From positions 1 through 64,000 of the forward strand of contig JAEUIE010000002.1 in assembly GCA_016795155.1 (NCBI GenBank): a stretch of DNA of 64,000 nucleotides. Direction: 5' to 3'. Position numbers and translations under genes: made by a program. Origin of the DNA: Planctomycetia bacterium (GTDB taxonomy: Bacteria; Planctomycetota; Planctomycetia; Gemmatales; HRBIN36). The notes below the pieces were generated by a model. The model was given only the letters and a program-made list of their open reading frames with translations. It was not told the origin of the DNA and ran no database searches. Every line of letters starts with the position of its first letter. Within the stretch, counting starts at the first letter, position 1. This document shows, piece by piece, positions 48,674-58,543 of the stretch.

Positions 48674-51600
48674 CTACGGTTTTAGCAGTTTTGCCGGCTC
48701 AGTTCCAGGTGGCAGCAGTGTACAAAAGACTCCATGAGGGTTGTTTCCGTTGCTGACTTTGAGCAGTAACGTATTTTTCCCTTTCTTGAATTCAACGGCA
48801 ACACTATCCCTGCCGGGCTGTGCTGCTTCATGTCGTCGATGACGGAACACCAGCTTATCGTTGAATATCACATTGACACCATCATCAGAGCCGAGTTTGA
48901 TATCTCCCCATCCAGCTTGTGGTGCATCCACTTCAGCATAAAGATAGGAAACACTCATCGGTGCATCATCGCCATGTATTTGTGCAAGGTCGAGATAGCC
49001 CGACGAGTTTGCGAGTACTTGTTTCCATTCCACTCTATTCGATTTACCTTGATAGCTCGCTTTGCTGTAGTAACCTGTATCCGGTCCCATAACCTTATCC
49101 AACCCGCTGTCCTTTTCATCGTTCGGGAAGGGACCCATCAGTTGCCACCGATCAACAAGCAGAGCAGGGGACTTCATTGTGGACAGATACGCAACAACAT
49201 CGACCAGTTCATCTTCTGTCAGAAATCCTGCAAGGTTATCAGGCATCAACGATTTGGCGCTTTTGCTTCGTTTTTCGATATCACGAATAGCCAGCTTGGT
49301 GTCTTTGCCGCTGGCATCACGCAGGATGATGTGTTCTCCAGTTTCCTCGACCATCAATCCGCTCATGACAACGCCATCTTTGGTTTCGATGACATGTTGT
49401 ACGTACTGATCGGCAATTGCCTTATCAGGAGTTAAAATGGATTCGAAGAGATTCTCCACGCTTCCTTTAACACCAATCATGGAAAGATCAGGCCCGATAC
49501 TGCCACCCACTCCCTGAAAGCCATGACATTTGATACATGCCAGGTCTTGATGAGTTAGTACCAGTTTTTTGCCTTGTTCAGGATTACCCGTTTTCTTTGC
49601 CAACATGACAGGAGCAGGTAGGCTTGTCATGTTTAATTTTTTGGAAACTGGAAATGCGATAAGCGCTTTGTTTCGTAGATCAATGTAAGGGCTATTTCGC
49701 AGTAACCTTCCTGTTTCTGGAATCAGTGATTCAGGCAGCTCTTTTTTCGAGTGCAGTTCCAGTAGCCAACTATTCCCTTGTCTGCTTCCAGTAAGGCTTT
49801 CCAGAGCCAGTCGGCGATCTTCCATGTCGATTTTTTCATTGAGGAAGTAAGTTTGGAGCGGCTTCATCGCTTCAGTCGTGCCTATTTTCCCCAAGGCCGT
49901 CATGACGGCTTTACGAATATCCGGAGTTTCCGGGCGAATGAGAAGTTTGGTGAGAGTTGCTATCGATTCTTTGGATTTCAGATTTCCCAAGCCAGCAATA
50001 GCAGCAACGCGAACCTGGTTAGGATGCCCTTCCGAATTGAAGGCAAGCCTGTCCAGAAAGCCCTGAAAGTCCTTTCGTTCACAGACTGAGACGAGTTCAA
50101 CAACAGCAGGCAGCATTTCGCCATCAGTCATTTGGGTTTCGATGGCTTTGAGAACCAGGAAGGAGCTTTTCAGGCTGCTCCATTTCCCGCCAAGGTGTTG
50201 TAGCAGTGTCTTAAGAGCTGCTGCCCGCACATGACGGTTTGGCTTGGTGTCTTGCAGCAGCTTAAGCAACGATTCACCACCCTCTATTCCACTAGAAGCG
50301 GCTAGAGCACCAAGTGCTAATTCTGTTTGTAAGGGGGACATATTTTCGGAAGCAACCTTGCGCCCCAACTTGCTGATAACTGATGGTGGCCGGAGTTCCC
50401 ACACGAGCCAGGCTGTCTTGTCGTTCCATTCGGGGAAGTGTTTCTCGAAGTCTTTGAGAATGGTATTCCGCCTCTGCTGATCGGTGCCACAAGCAATGTT
50501 AAGGGCGGAGAGATAGGCGCGGTCATGGCCGTCGAAGAGGTTGGTGAGTTTGTAGAATCCATCTTTGACGACATCAGCATCAGAGTTTCGCCAACCAATC
50601 AAGAACTCACGCCAATTCTGAGCTGTAACACTCGCAGGCAGTTTATCGTCGATCAGGAGAAGGTTTGGTGAAGTATCACAGTATTGCCGACAAATGCAGT
50701 TCTTTACATGTGGTTCGGATCGTTCCAGAAAGCGTTCAAACGCTTCTTTCTCTGATAGTGTAAATGCTCTACCTCCACCGTTGGTCTTCGCAAGCAACCA
50801 GTAACATCGACATGCGATGACTGGGTCTGATGTTGCCAAGCCCTGCAGAAGTATCTTCGTCTGCTCACCAGGGCTAGTGAGTAACTTGCTGGCCGCATAA
50901 GCTCTGGTGGCAATACAGGGAGAACTGATCTGCATTAACATGTCATTCTTTTGTGGCTCAGAACTCGCCACACTATTCTTCACGCTATGTGTTAACCGAT
51001 AAATCCTCCCCCTGGTCGTATCCCCCATGCCATGACCACCCACGCCTGGGTCGTACCAGTCGGCAATGAAGATAGATCCATCGGGAGCAACGCAGACATC
51101 GCTTGGACGGAACCAGTTGTCGGTACTGGTAACCAGGTTCACCTTGTCGAGTTCATAGCCTGCACCCTTGGGACGCACGCCGAAAAGTCGTACTTCCCGC
51201 GGGCCAGCATCGGTGTGTAGCAGGAAACCTTCATACTGATTGTTTTTGCTGATAGCTGACAGCTGAGAGCTGAAAGCTTTATGAAGCAGTTTCCCTTCAT
51301 ACCAGCACATCCCAGTAGGCGAGCCAAAGCCGGTGCGGAGGGTTTTGTGAACAACTCCAGGCTGGTCTTCATGCCAGTGATGATCGCCTCGGTTTCTGGG
51401 CCAGTAGCCGTAATCGCCGCCGTACATCACATGACAGATGCGTGTTTGCTGCAGTCCATCATCGTCGTTGTCGGAAACGAACATAGTGCCAAAGCTGTTG
51501 ACAGCAGGTTCGTACTGGTTACGGAAGTTGTGAGCAAGCAGTTCCAGTCCGGTGCCATCAGTGTTACAACGCCAGATGGTACCTGCTTTGCAATCGGTCT

Positions 51601-52219
51601 GGTTGGTATTCCAGACTTTGCCGTTTCTATCCTTGAGGTTTTTTACACCCTGGTCGCCGACGGAGAAGTAGAGCTTGCCGTCTGGGCCGAAGTGGATGCC
51701 GTGGATGCCGTGATCATGATCATGGCCGCCAAAGCCGGTAAGCAGTATCTTGGGTGGCCCATCAGCTTTGCCATCGCCATTCGTATCTTCAAACAGATAC
51801 AAGTGAGGAGAATGGCAGACATAAACTTTGTAGCCGGGGCCGGCTGGGTCTTTAGAAACTGCAATGCCAAGAGGTGCAAGGAAATCGGGGGCCTGGTAGA
51901 AGGTAGTAGCGTTGTCTGCCTTGCCATCGCCATCGGTATCGTGAAGGATAACGATGCGGTCCCCTTCTTTGCGGTTGACCGGTTTGCGGTGTAATGTCGT
52001 ACGATAGTTGACCGATTCACAGACCCACACCCGTCCTTTTTCGTCGATATCCATACACGTGGGGTTGCTGAACATGGGCTCGCTGGCGAACAGTTCCAGT
52101 TTCAGGCCTGCTGCAACCTGAAATGAGCTGAGAGCCTTATTCGGTGGTAACTGTGCCATGGCAAATGAATGAAATATAAAGTAACTGAAACAGATAACTT
52201 GGTGAAATACGTGCTTCAT
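48674..52219 (-). CDS. PVC-type heme-binding protein with beta-propeller, HEAT repeats and cytochrome domain
   Basis: 1181 aa, signal peptide at the N-terminus. Residues ~30-430 form the membrane-bound-dehydrogenase-like propeller (PTCMDIDEKGRVWVCESVNY, HDTDGDGKADNATTF, GIHGIHFGPDGKLYFSVGDQ). HEAT-like helical repeats run to ~890. A cytochrome c domain has CIKCHGFQGVGGSIGPDLS. A final ~140-residue jelly-roll resembles PA14/galactose-binding modules. Inside the propeller, 51249-51277 is a CAGCTG-type repeat translated in frame (SSQLSAISKN). The family is abundant in planctomycetes and poorly characterised; a periplasmic redox or sugar oxidation role is often proposed. Confidence 0.85.
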   Translation of the reverse strand: MKHVFHQVICFSYFIFHSFAMAQLPPNKALSSFQVAAGLKLELFASEPMFSNPTCMDIDEKGRVWVCESVNYRTTLHRKPVNRKEGDRIVILHDTDGDGKADNATTFYQAPDFLAPLGIAVSKDPAGPGYKVYVCHSPHLYLFEDTNGDGKADGPPKILLTGFGGHDHDHGIHGIHFGPDGKLYFSVGDQGVKNLKDRNGKVWNTNQTDCKAGTIWRCNTDGTGLELLAHNFRNQYEPAVNSFGTMFVSDNDDDGLQQTRICHVMYGGDYGYWPRNRGDHHWHEDQPGVVHKTLRTGFGSPTGMCWYEGKLLHKAFSSQLSAISKNNQYEGFLLHTDAGPREVRLFGVRPKGAGYELDKVNLVTSTDNWFRPSDVCVAPDGSIFIADWYDPGVGGHGMGDTTRGRIYRLTHSVKNSVASSEPQKNDMLMQISSPCIATRAYAASKLLTSPGEQTKILLQGLATSDPVIACRCYWLLAKTNGGGRAFTLSEKEAFERFLERSEPHVKNCICRQYCDTSPNLLLIDDKLPASVTAQNWREFLIGWRNSDADVVKDGFYKLTNLFDGHDRAYLSALNIACGTDQQRRNTILKDFEKHFPEWNDKTAWLVWELRPPSVISKLGRKVASENMSPLQTELALGALAASSGIEGGESLLKLLQDTKPNRHVRAAALKTLLQHLGGKWSSLKSSFLVLKAIETQMTDGEMLPAVVELVSVCERKDFQGFLDRLAFNSEGHPNQVRVAAIAGLGNLKSKESIATLTKLLIRPETPDIRKAVMTALGKIGTTEAMKPLQTYFLNEKIDMEDRRLALESLTGSRQGNSWLLELHSKKELPESLIPETGRLLRNSPYIDLRNKALIAFPVSKKLNMTSLPAPVMLAKKTGNPEQGKKLVLTHQDLACIKCHGFQGVGGSIGPDLSMIGVKGSVENLFESILTPDKAIADQYVQHVIETKDGVVMSGLMVEETGEHIILRDASGKDTKLAIRDIEKRSKSAKSLMPDNLAGFLTEDELVDVVAYLSTMKSPALLVDRWQLMGPFPNDEKDSGLDKVMGPDTGYYSKASYQGKSNRVEWKQVLANSSGYLDLAQIHGDDAPMSVSYLYAEVDAPQAGWGDIKLGSDDGVNVIFNDKLVFRHRRHEAAQPGRDSVAVEFKKGKNTLLLKVSNGNNPHGVFCTLLPPGTEPAKLLKP
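51249..51277. repeat. CAGCTGTCAG-type repeat inside a coding sequence
   Basis: CTGATAGCTGACAGCTGAGA GCTGAAAGC, the same family as the BMC-operon foldbacks. It keeps the frame of the heme-binding protein and adds about ten Ser/Leu/Ala-rich residues. Confidence 0.75.
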
Positions 52220-52295
52220 GTGACACTCAAAATAACTTGTGAGTTTTCATACACCCCTGCAATATAACTTGAAGCAGATAATTAAAAACAAAAAA

Positions 52296-52316
52296 CTGCA
52301 CGATTGGCTCGTGCAG
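52296..52316 (-). terminator. Terminator of gyrA
   Basis: On the minus strand, stem CTGCACGA / TCGTGCAG (8 bp, 5-nt loop) followed by TTTTTTGTTTTTAATT, 25 bp past the gyrA stop. Confidence 0.85.
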
Positions 52317-52340
52317 TGATGAACTGGTGATAAATTGGCA

Positions 52341-55073
52341 TTATGCATCTTTGGTTGGTTCGGTAGACTCAGCTGTTATTTCTTCAATATTATCGAGTTC
52401 AGCCAGTTTTACAGCGGTTACTACTCGGTCACCCTCCTGCAGGTTGGCCAGGCGTACCCCTTGGGTATTGCGGCCAATGGAACGGAAATCGCTGACTTTC
52501 ATTCGAGTGACCATACCTTGTTGAGTGATAACCATAAGCTCATCACCTTCACGAACAGCAACAGTGGACACCACTGGCCCATTGCGCTCACTGGTGCGAA
52601 TATCCTTGAGCCCTTTTCCACCACGCCGCTGTGTTCGATAGCGCATATTGCTGGGAGAATTTTCATCTCCTTCAGATTCATTAGGCTCTGAATTCTCAAC
52701 AGGTTCTTCATCACCTGTTGCAGTAGACCCAGATGCTTCGCTGGGGCCAAAGCTCGTTCGCTTGCCATATCCGTTTTGACAAACGGTCAATAATTGCCCT
52801 TCAGGATCAGCAACAGCCAGGCCTACCACTTCATCATCTTTCCCGAGGTTGATGCCTTTTACGCCTTTGGTATCACGACCCATCGGGCGGGCATCTGATT
52901 CAGAAAAACGAATGGCCATTCCATTTTTAGTTGCCAGGACGACTTCGTCACCTTCGCCGACCAGCACTGCATTGATCAGAGAATCTCCCTCTTCTAGATT
53001 AATGCCGATGATGCCTCCAGCTCGAGGCCTTGAATACTGTTCCAGCGCTGTTTTCTTGACCAGGCCGCGCCGGGTGGCAATAAGCAGGTACTGATTTGGC
53101 TCAAATCGTCTTACTGGAATCACAGCACTGACTTTTTCCTCTGGCTTGAGTGAAATAACATTGGGAAGTGCCCGTCCAGCAGAAGTACGGCTCATCTGCG
53201 GAATGTCATACACCTTGAGCCAGTAGACCTGTCCAAAGTTAGTGAAGAATAGAAGGTAGGCATGTGTTGAAGCAGTAAAAAAATGTTCAACAAAATCGTC
53301 ATCGCGGGTTTGTCCGCCACTGACACCGCGTCCACCTCGTTTCTGACTGCGGTAAGTATTGCTGGGCAGCCGCTTGATGTAACCATTGTGACTGATCGTG
53401 ACTACATTCATTTCTTCTTCAATGAGGTCTTCATGCCTCATCTGGCTGGGGCCTTCATCAATGATCTGGGTGCGACGTTCATTGCCATATTTTTCACTGA
53501 TTTCATGCAGGTCTTTACGAACCACAGCGAGGATGTTTTTCTGATCGGAAAGAAGAGTTTCGTATTCGTTGATTTTTGCACGCAGACTTGCATATTCCTT
53601 GAAGATTTCGTCTCGTTCCAGTGCAGCCAGCTGACCAAGTTGCAGCCGGACAACTGCTTCAGCCTGCTCTTCGGTCATGGAGAAGCTGGTTTTTGGACCC
53701 ACTTCCTTGATCAGTGCATCAAAGTGTTCTTTGCCAAGAGCTCGTTGCATCACTGCTGCAGAAACTTCCAGGGCAACCAGGCGGTTCTTGGCTTCGGCTC
53801 GGCTTGGTGCGGCACGGCAGATGGCAATCACCTCGTCGATGCTGGCGATGGCAATCAGTTGTCCTTCTAGAATATGTGCACGATGCTTGGCCTGACGCAA
53901 CAGATATTCTGTACGGCGTCGAATGACGCGCACTCGATGTCGTAGGTATTCCTCCAACATCTGCTTCAAATTTAAAGTCTTTGGCCTGCCATCTACCAAA
54001 GCCAGCAAGATGATACTGAATGTTTCCTGCAGAGGTGTGAACTGGTAAAGCTGGTTTAATACCAGGTGAGGATCAGCATCGCGTTTGATGTCACAGACTA
54101 TGCGGACAGGTTCTCCTTTTCTTTCGGATGATTCGTCCCGAGGTGCGCCACTGATACCAGTAATTCTTTCATTCTTGATCGCTTCGCCAATCAACTCCAT
54201 GATGCGGTTGCGAGTTTGCTGATACGGAATATCGCTGATGATAATCTGGCTACGGCTGCCTTCTTCGTCGACCTTGGCTCTGGCACGGATAATAACCTTG
54301 CCTCGGCCTGTACGATATCCATCATAAATACCTTGGCGACCACAAATAACTCCACCGGTTGGAAAATCGGGGCCGGGTATGTGCTGAATCAAGTCATCAA
54401 TGGTTGCTGAGGGATGATCGATCAGGTGAATTGTGGCGCTGCATACTTCCGACAAATTGTGGGGAGGAATGCTGGTTGCCATACCAACTGCGATACCGCC
54501 GGACCCGTTCACCAGCAGATTGGGAAACCGACTTGGAAGAACCATGGGTTCTTTGACGCGACCATCATAATTAGGCACCATGTCGACGGTGTCTTTGTCA
54601 AGGTCAGCCAGCATCTCAGCAGCAAAATGGCTCAGTCGGGCTTCGGTGTATCGCTCAGCCGCGGGAGGCAGTCCGGCTAGAGAACCGAAATTCCCCTGCT
54701 TATCGATTAGCACATGACGCATGACCCAGTCCTGGGCCATGCGAACTAGAGTATCGTAAACAGCCATGGTGCCATGCGGGTGATAGTCGCCGGTAGTTTG
54801 GCCGGTGATTTTGGCACACTTCATACGGCTGGACGCAGGCCCCAGGTTCAGATCATTCATGGCAACGAGGATGCGACGCTGCGAGGGTTTCAATCCATCA
54901 CGAACATCGGGCAAGGCACGGCTGACAATGACCGACATGGCATAGCTGAGATAGCTGTCCTTCAGCTCTGATTCGATGTTGAGAAGTTGTTCCCGAGGGT
55001 TATTTTCCGGTGCAGGCGTTGCAGTCACATTGCCATCTGTGGGGGGAACATCAGGGGGTAGTGAATCAGGCAT
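52341..55073 (-). CDS. gyrA: DNA gyrase subunit A
   Basis: 910 aa. It breaks and rejoins DNA during ATP-driven negative supercoiling. The winged-helix/tower domain has the catalytic Tyr142 (ERYTEARLS). The C-terminal pinwheel has the GyrA box QKRGGRG, which wraps DNA, and a second box-like TQRRGGKG in a later blade. The quinolone region reads HPHGTMAVYDT: Met103 aligns with E. coli Ser83 and Thr102 with Asp82, while Asp107 (Asp87) is kept. An acidic insert (GDEEPVENSEPNESEGDENS) sits before the last blade. Single gene with terminator; gyrB is not in the window. Confidence 0.95.
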   Translation of the reverse strand: MPDSLPPDVPPTDGNVTATPAPENNPREQLLNIESELKDSYLSYAMSVIVSRALPDVRDGLKPSQRRILVAMNDLNLGPASSRMKCAKITGQTTGDYHPHGTMAVYDTLVRMAQDWVMRHVLIDKQGNFGSLAGLPPAAERYTEARLSHFAAEMLADLDKDTVDMVPNYDGRVKEPMVLPSRFPNLLVNGSGGIAVGMATSIPPHNLSEVCSATIHLIDHPSATIDDLIQHIPGPDFPTGGVICGRQGIYDGYRTGRGKVIIRARAKVDEEGSRSQIIISDIPYQQTRNRIMELIGEAIKNERITGISGAPRDESSERKGEPVRIVCDIKRDADPHLVLNQLYQFTPLQETFSIILLALVDGRPKTLNLKQMLEEYLRHRVRVIRRRTEYLLRQAKHRAHILEGQLIAIASIDEVIAICRAAPSRAEAKNRLVALEVSAAVMQRALGKEHFDALIKEVGPKTSFSMTEEQAEAVVRLQLGQLAALERDEIFKEYASLRAKINEYETLLSDQKNILAVVRKDLHEISEKYGNERRTQIIDEGPSQMRHEDLIEEEMNVVTISHNGYIKRLPSNTYRSQKRGGRGVSGGQTRDDDFVEHFFTASTHAYLLFFTNFGQVYWLKVYDIPQMSRTSAGRALPNVISLKPEEKVSAVIPVRRFEPNQYLLIATRRGLVKKTALEQYSRPRAGGIIGINLEEGDSLINAVLVGEGDEVVLATKNGMAIRFSESDARPMGRDTKGVKGINLGKDDEVVGLAVADPEGQLLTVCQNGYGKRTSFGPSEASGSTATGDEEPVENSEPNESEGDENSPSNMRYRTQRRGGKGLKDIRTSERNGPVVSTVAVREGDELMVITQQGMVTRMKVSDFRSIGRNTQGVRLANLQEGDRVVTAVKLAELDNIEEITAESTEPTKDA

Positions 55074-55299
55074 ATTTCCTCAATTTCAGCAGACATCAAT
55101 GCGGACTAATTCGAAGCTATATTTTAGGGTTTTGTGAGCATGTAGCCATGCTGATTCTTGAGGACAAATGAAGAATTTAGCACGAGTTTCTCAGTCAAAA
55201 GTACAAAATGAAATGCTTCATGTTCTTTCCCACTATTAATTTGCAACAACGGAGTTTTCATCTATCATGTGACCATCATTTAACGAATGGATCAGCACC

Positions 55300-57228
55300 A
55301 TGAAACGAGCAACACTTCTACTGCTTCTGTTAGGATTCACAACCTCTCTGATGGGACAAGCGCAACAGAGAAACCGCCAGCAGCAAGCTGCAACGGATGA
55401 AGAAAAACAGCATGCCGAGTATATTCTTGCCAACTACACCAAGTACGAGGTGTTAGTTCCGATGCGGGATGGCAAAAAGCTGTTCACATCGATCTATCGA
55501 CCGAAGGAAGACAGTCGGCCTTATCCCATCATGTTGATGCGTACGCCTTACAGTGTTGCGCCCTATGGAATAGACAAATACCGCAATCGACTGGGGCCAT
55601 CTGCAGCATTTGATAAAGAAGGATATATCTTCGTCAATCAGGATGTTCGCGGCCGCTGGATGTCGGAAGGTGACTTTGTCAACATGACACCGCACATCCC
55701 CAACAAAAAAGACAACACTCAGGTAGATGAAAGCAGCGACACCTACGATACCATCGAGTGGTTGATCAAGAATGTTCCGAATCACAATGGTAAAGTAGGG
55801 CAGTGGGGAATCAGTTACCCAGGGTTTTACACTGCGGCAGGGATGATTGATGCACATCCGGCTCTCAAGGCTGTTTCACCCCAGGCGCCTGTGACCGATT
55901 GGTTCATTGGTGATGACTTTCATCATAATGGAGCCTTATTCCTGCCTCATTGTTTCAACTTCATGGCCAATTTTGGCAAGCCTCGTCCGGAACCAACGAG
56001 TAAGTATCCATACATGCCGTTCGATCATGGCACCCCTGATGGGTACGATTTCTTCCTGAAAATGAAGGCGCTTAACTATGCAGACAAACTCCATCTCAAA
56101 GGACAGGTGGCTTTCTGGAATCAGATGATGGAGCATGGCAATTATGATGAGTTCTGGAAGAGTAGAAACATCCGGCAGTACATCAACAAGGATGTTAAGC
56201 CCGCAGTGCTAACCGTCGGTGGTTGGTTTGATGCGGAAAACCTCTTTGGTGCACTCCACGTTGGAAAGAATGTCTCTGCTAAGCCAGGCAACACCCTCGT
56301 CATGGGACCCTGGGTGCATGGCGGCTGGAACCGTGGCGATGGCGACAGCTTGGGCAATGTCAAATTCAATGCAAAGACAGGCGAGTACTTCCGTGACAAG
56401 ATTCAATTCCCATTCTTCCAGCATCATTTACATGACAAAGGAGAGTGGAAGGCGCCCGGCGCATGGGTATTTGAAACGGGAACGAATCAGTGGCGAAAGT
56501 TTGATACGTGGCCGCCTAAAAATGTCAGTCTTAATGATTTTCAATTGACTGGAAATGGTCAGTTAGCAATTGCGAGTGACTTTACAAAACAGCCTACAAG
56601 ACGACCACAATCAGATAACAGTTTTGACGAGTTCATCAGCGATCCCAGCAAACCTGTCCCTTACATCGACAAGATCGGCATTGGAATGGAAAAGGAGTAT
56701 ATGATAGCTGATCAGCGTTTTGCCAGCCGCCGAACGGATGTGCTCACCTATCAGACGGATGTTTTGAAAAACGATTTGACCTTGGCAGGCCCCATCGAAG
56801 TGGAACTCGTAGTCTCCACTACTGGTACCGATGCCGACTGGGTGGTGAAGATGATTGATGTCTATCCCGATGATGCTGCAGACCCTGATCCTAACCCTGC
56901 CAACGTGCGGATGGGGGGCTATCAGCAGCTTCTCCGTGGCGATGTCATGCGGGGTAAATTCCGCAAGAGTTTCGAAAAGCCTGAAGCCTTCGAGCCGGGG
57001 AAACCCACTAAAGTAAGTTTTACCATGCCAGACGTGTTTCACACCTTCCGTCCTGGGCATAAGTTGATGGTTCAAGTGCAGAGCAGTTGGTTTCCACTGG
57101 TGGATCGCAACCCGCAAACATTCTGCGATATCTACAAAGCCACCGAAGCGGATTTTCAGAAGGCAACACACCGCGTTTACCACTTCGCTGAAAACGGATC
57201 GAAGATTGTGGTAAGAGTCCTTAAATAA
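55300..57228 (+). CDS. Exported CocE/NonD family hydrolase (X-Pro dipeptidyl-peptidase fold)
   Basis: 642 aa. Signal peptide MKRATLLLLLLGFTTSLMG. The alpha/beta-hydrolase domain has the nucleophile elbow GQWGISYPGFYTA (Ser in GxSYxG), acid near TVGGWFDAENLFG and His near GPWVHGGW. The C-terminal jelly-roll is seen in FRPGHKLMVQVQSSWFPLVD. The fold includes cocaine esterase, alpha-amino-acid ester hydrolase and X-Pro peptidases, so the substrate is an ester or peptide derivative. It may be co-transcribed with the next two small genes. Confidence 0.88.
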   Translation: MKRATLLLLLLGFTTSLMGQAQQRNRQQQAATDEEKQHAEYILANYTKYEVLVPMRDGKKLFTSIYRPKEDSRPYPIMLMRTPYSVAPYGIDKYRNRLGPSAAFDKEGYIFVNQDVRGRWMSEGDFVNMTPHIPNKKDNTQVDESSDTYDTIEWLIKNVPNHNGKVGQWGISYPGFYTAAGMIDAHPALKAVSPQAPVTDWFIGDDFHHNGALFLPHCFNFMANFGKPRPEPTSKYPYMPFDHGTPDGYDFFLKMKALNYADKLHLKGQVAFWNQMMEHGNYDEFWKSRNIRQYINKDVKPAVLTVGGWFDAENLFGALHVGKNVSAKPGNTLVMGPWVHGGWNRGDGDSLGNVKFNAKTGEYFRDKIQFPFFQHHLHDKGEWKAPGAWVFETGTNQWRKFDTWPPKNVSLNDFQLTGNGQLAIASDFTKQPTRRPQSDNSFDEFISDPSKPVPYIDKIGIGMEKEYMIADQRFASRRTDVLTYQTDVLKNDLTLAGPIEVELVVSTTGTDADWVVKMIDVYPDDAADPDPNPANVRMGGYQQLLRGDVMRGKFRKSFEKPEAFEPGKPTKVSFTMPDVFHTFRPGHKLMVQVQSSWFPLVDRNPQTFCDIYKATEADFQKATHRVYHFAENGSKIVVRVLK

Positions 57229-57275
57229 CTTCTATCCGGACTGACTTGCAACATTGATTTGGAGTAACCCTATCT

Positions 57276-57632
57276 ATGCCTGTACAAGAAGATCATCCCA
57301 TACTGGCAGCAGTGAAATCGCAGCTGAAAGATCATGGCAAGCCATTTACGATGGCTGTCATGATCAAGATCAAACCTGAATGCAAAATTCAGTTCGAAGC
57401 AGCGTTCAAAGAGTGCATCAGGGCTACCAGGCAAGAACGAGATTGCATCGCTTATGACCTCAACAGCAGTTCTACAGATGAGGGCAATTACGTGAATTAT
57501 GAGCGATGGAAAAGTGTTTCCGCACTCGATGCCCATTTGAGGGAAGCGCATACCCAGACGCTTTTGAGCACGGTTGCTCCATATCTTGCTGGTTCGCCCG
57601 ACATCAAAGTTTATACTTTTGCAGGTGAGTAG
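57276..57632 (+). CDS. Antibiotic-biosynthesis-monooxygenase (ABM) domain protein
   Basis: 118 aa, single ferredoxin-like domain: FTMAVMIKIKPECKIQFEAA, ATRQERDCIAYDLN, NYVNYERWKSVSALDAHLRE and HTQTLLSTVAPYL follow the ABM/YgiN pattern. Family members act on quinones, heme or aldehyde-like intermediates; the function here is unknown. RBS TTGGAG-like upstream. It precedes the thioesterase gene by one base. Confidence 0.8.
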   Translation: MPVQEDHPILAAVKSQLKDHGKPFTMAVMIKIKPECKIQFEAAFKECIRATRQERDCIAYDLNSSSTDEGNYVNYERWKSVSALDAHLREAHTQTLLSTVAPYLAGSPDIKVYTFAGE

Positions 57633-57633
57633 C

Positions 57634-58080
57634 GTGAGTGAGAAGATGGAACAGAACAGCCGAGTTCAAAATCCGTTGGATTTCCGGATTCCCCATGAAC
57701 AGGTAGTGGTAGTGCGTGAAACTGATATCGATGAGTTGGGCCATGTCAATAACACGGTTTATCTTCGCTGGGTGCAGGATATTGCGATTGCCCATTGGCA
57801 ACTCATAGCGACTCCGGAACAGCAGCAGGAAATGGTTTGGATGGTGTTGCGACATGAAATTGATTACAAGGCTGCAGCACGATTGAACGATGAGATTATT
57901 CTGCGAACCTGGATTGGAATAGCAGAAGGCTTACGCTTTGACAGGCATACGGAAATACTGTCGATGGTTCGAAAGCCGCTGGCTATAGCGCGTACCGTGT
58001 GGTGCCCGGTGGATCCTGTCACTCAGCGCCCGAAGAAAGTAAATTCAGATGTGAGACGAATGTTCTCGGCGGAGAGTTAG
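57634..58080 (+). CDS. Acyl-CoA thioesterase, 4HBT/hotdog family
   Basis: 148 aa from the GTG at 57634, with AGGTGAG upstream; an ATG at 57646 is the alternative. Hotdog fold: ETDIDELGHVNNTVYLRWVQ holds the catalytic Asp and the D..GH.NN motif of YbgC-like thioesterases; then MVWMVLRHEIDYKAAARLND and ARTVWCPVD. It hydrolyses acyl-CoA thioesters; chain specificity is not visible. It starts one base after the ABM gene and overlaps the convergent receiver-like gene by 4 bases. Confidence 0.85.
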   Translation: MSEKMEQNSRVQNPLDFRIPHEQVVVVRETDIDELGHVNNTVYLRWVQDIAIAHWQLIATPEQQQEMVWMVLRHEIDYKAAARLNDEIILRTWIGIAEGLRFDRHTEILSMVRKPLAIARTVWCPVDPVTQRPKKVNSDVRRMFSAES

Positions 58081-58532
58081 CCAGCTGTCGACAATCGTTC
58101 CGCAATACTATTTTCAAGAAGTCGCTTCAACGTCGGCAGCCAGTCGTTGCCAATCCATGATATGCCATTAAATGGAACGATGCGTTCGACCGCCCAACGA
58201 TTTTTTTTGAGCTTACTGACCATTGTGGCCGCTTCATAGCTGTTTGTTGAATGTACGATGACTGGAAATACAGGTTCGATGGTTTGCAGATATCGAACAA
58301 CATCCATGCCGGTTGCATCACCGCCTGGGTACTTTGTGAAATCTGTGTCGTTCAGATCATGATCTAGCGAAAGGGCAGTAACTTCCTCAATCGAAGCTTG
58401 CAGACGTTCGATCAATGGTTTGGGATGATCAAAAACTTCAATGGCGAACATATAGAGTCGATCAGAAAGCCAGGCTTTCATCGCTTCGGCTCGTTCAGCA
58501 TTGTCCTCGAGTATCAGAATGGTTCTTTTCAT
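58077..58532 (-). CDS. Cyclic-phosphate-processing receiver-like (cREC) protein
   Basis: 151 aa from the ATG at 58532 (MKRTILILEDNAERAEAMKA). The fold resembles CheY: LILEDN, then TALSLDHDLND where the phosphoacceptor would be, then FPVIVHSTNSYEAATMVSKL with His in place of the usual T/S region. The SLDHDL...VHS.N pattern matches the divergent receiver family seen with nucleotide-processing enzymes (cREC/PF20274 as I recall). It is probably not a classical phosphorelay protein. The next gene upstream (58544-58924) is on the same strand 11 bp away, so the two are likely co-transcribed. Confidence 0.6.
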   Translation of the reverse strand: MKRTILILEDNAERAEAMKAWLSDRLYMFAIEVFDHPKPLIERLQASIEEVTALSLDHDLNDTDFTKYPGGDATGMDVVRYLQTIEPVFPVIVHSTNSYEAATMVSKLKKNRWAVERIVPFNGISWIGNDWLPTLKRLLENSIAERLSTAG

Positions 58533-58543
58533 GGTTGTTTGCC

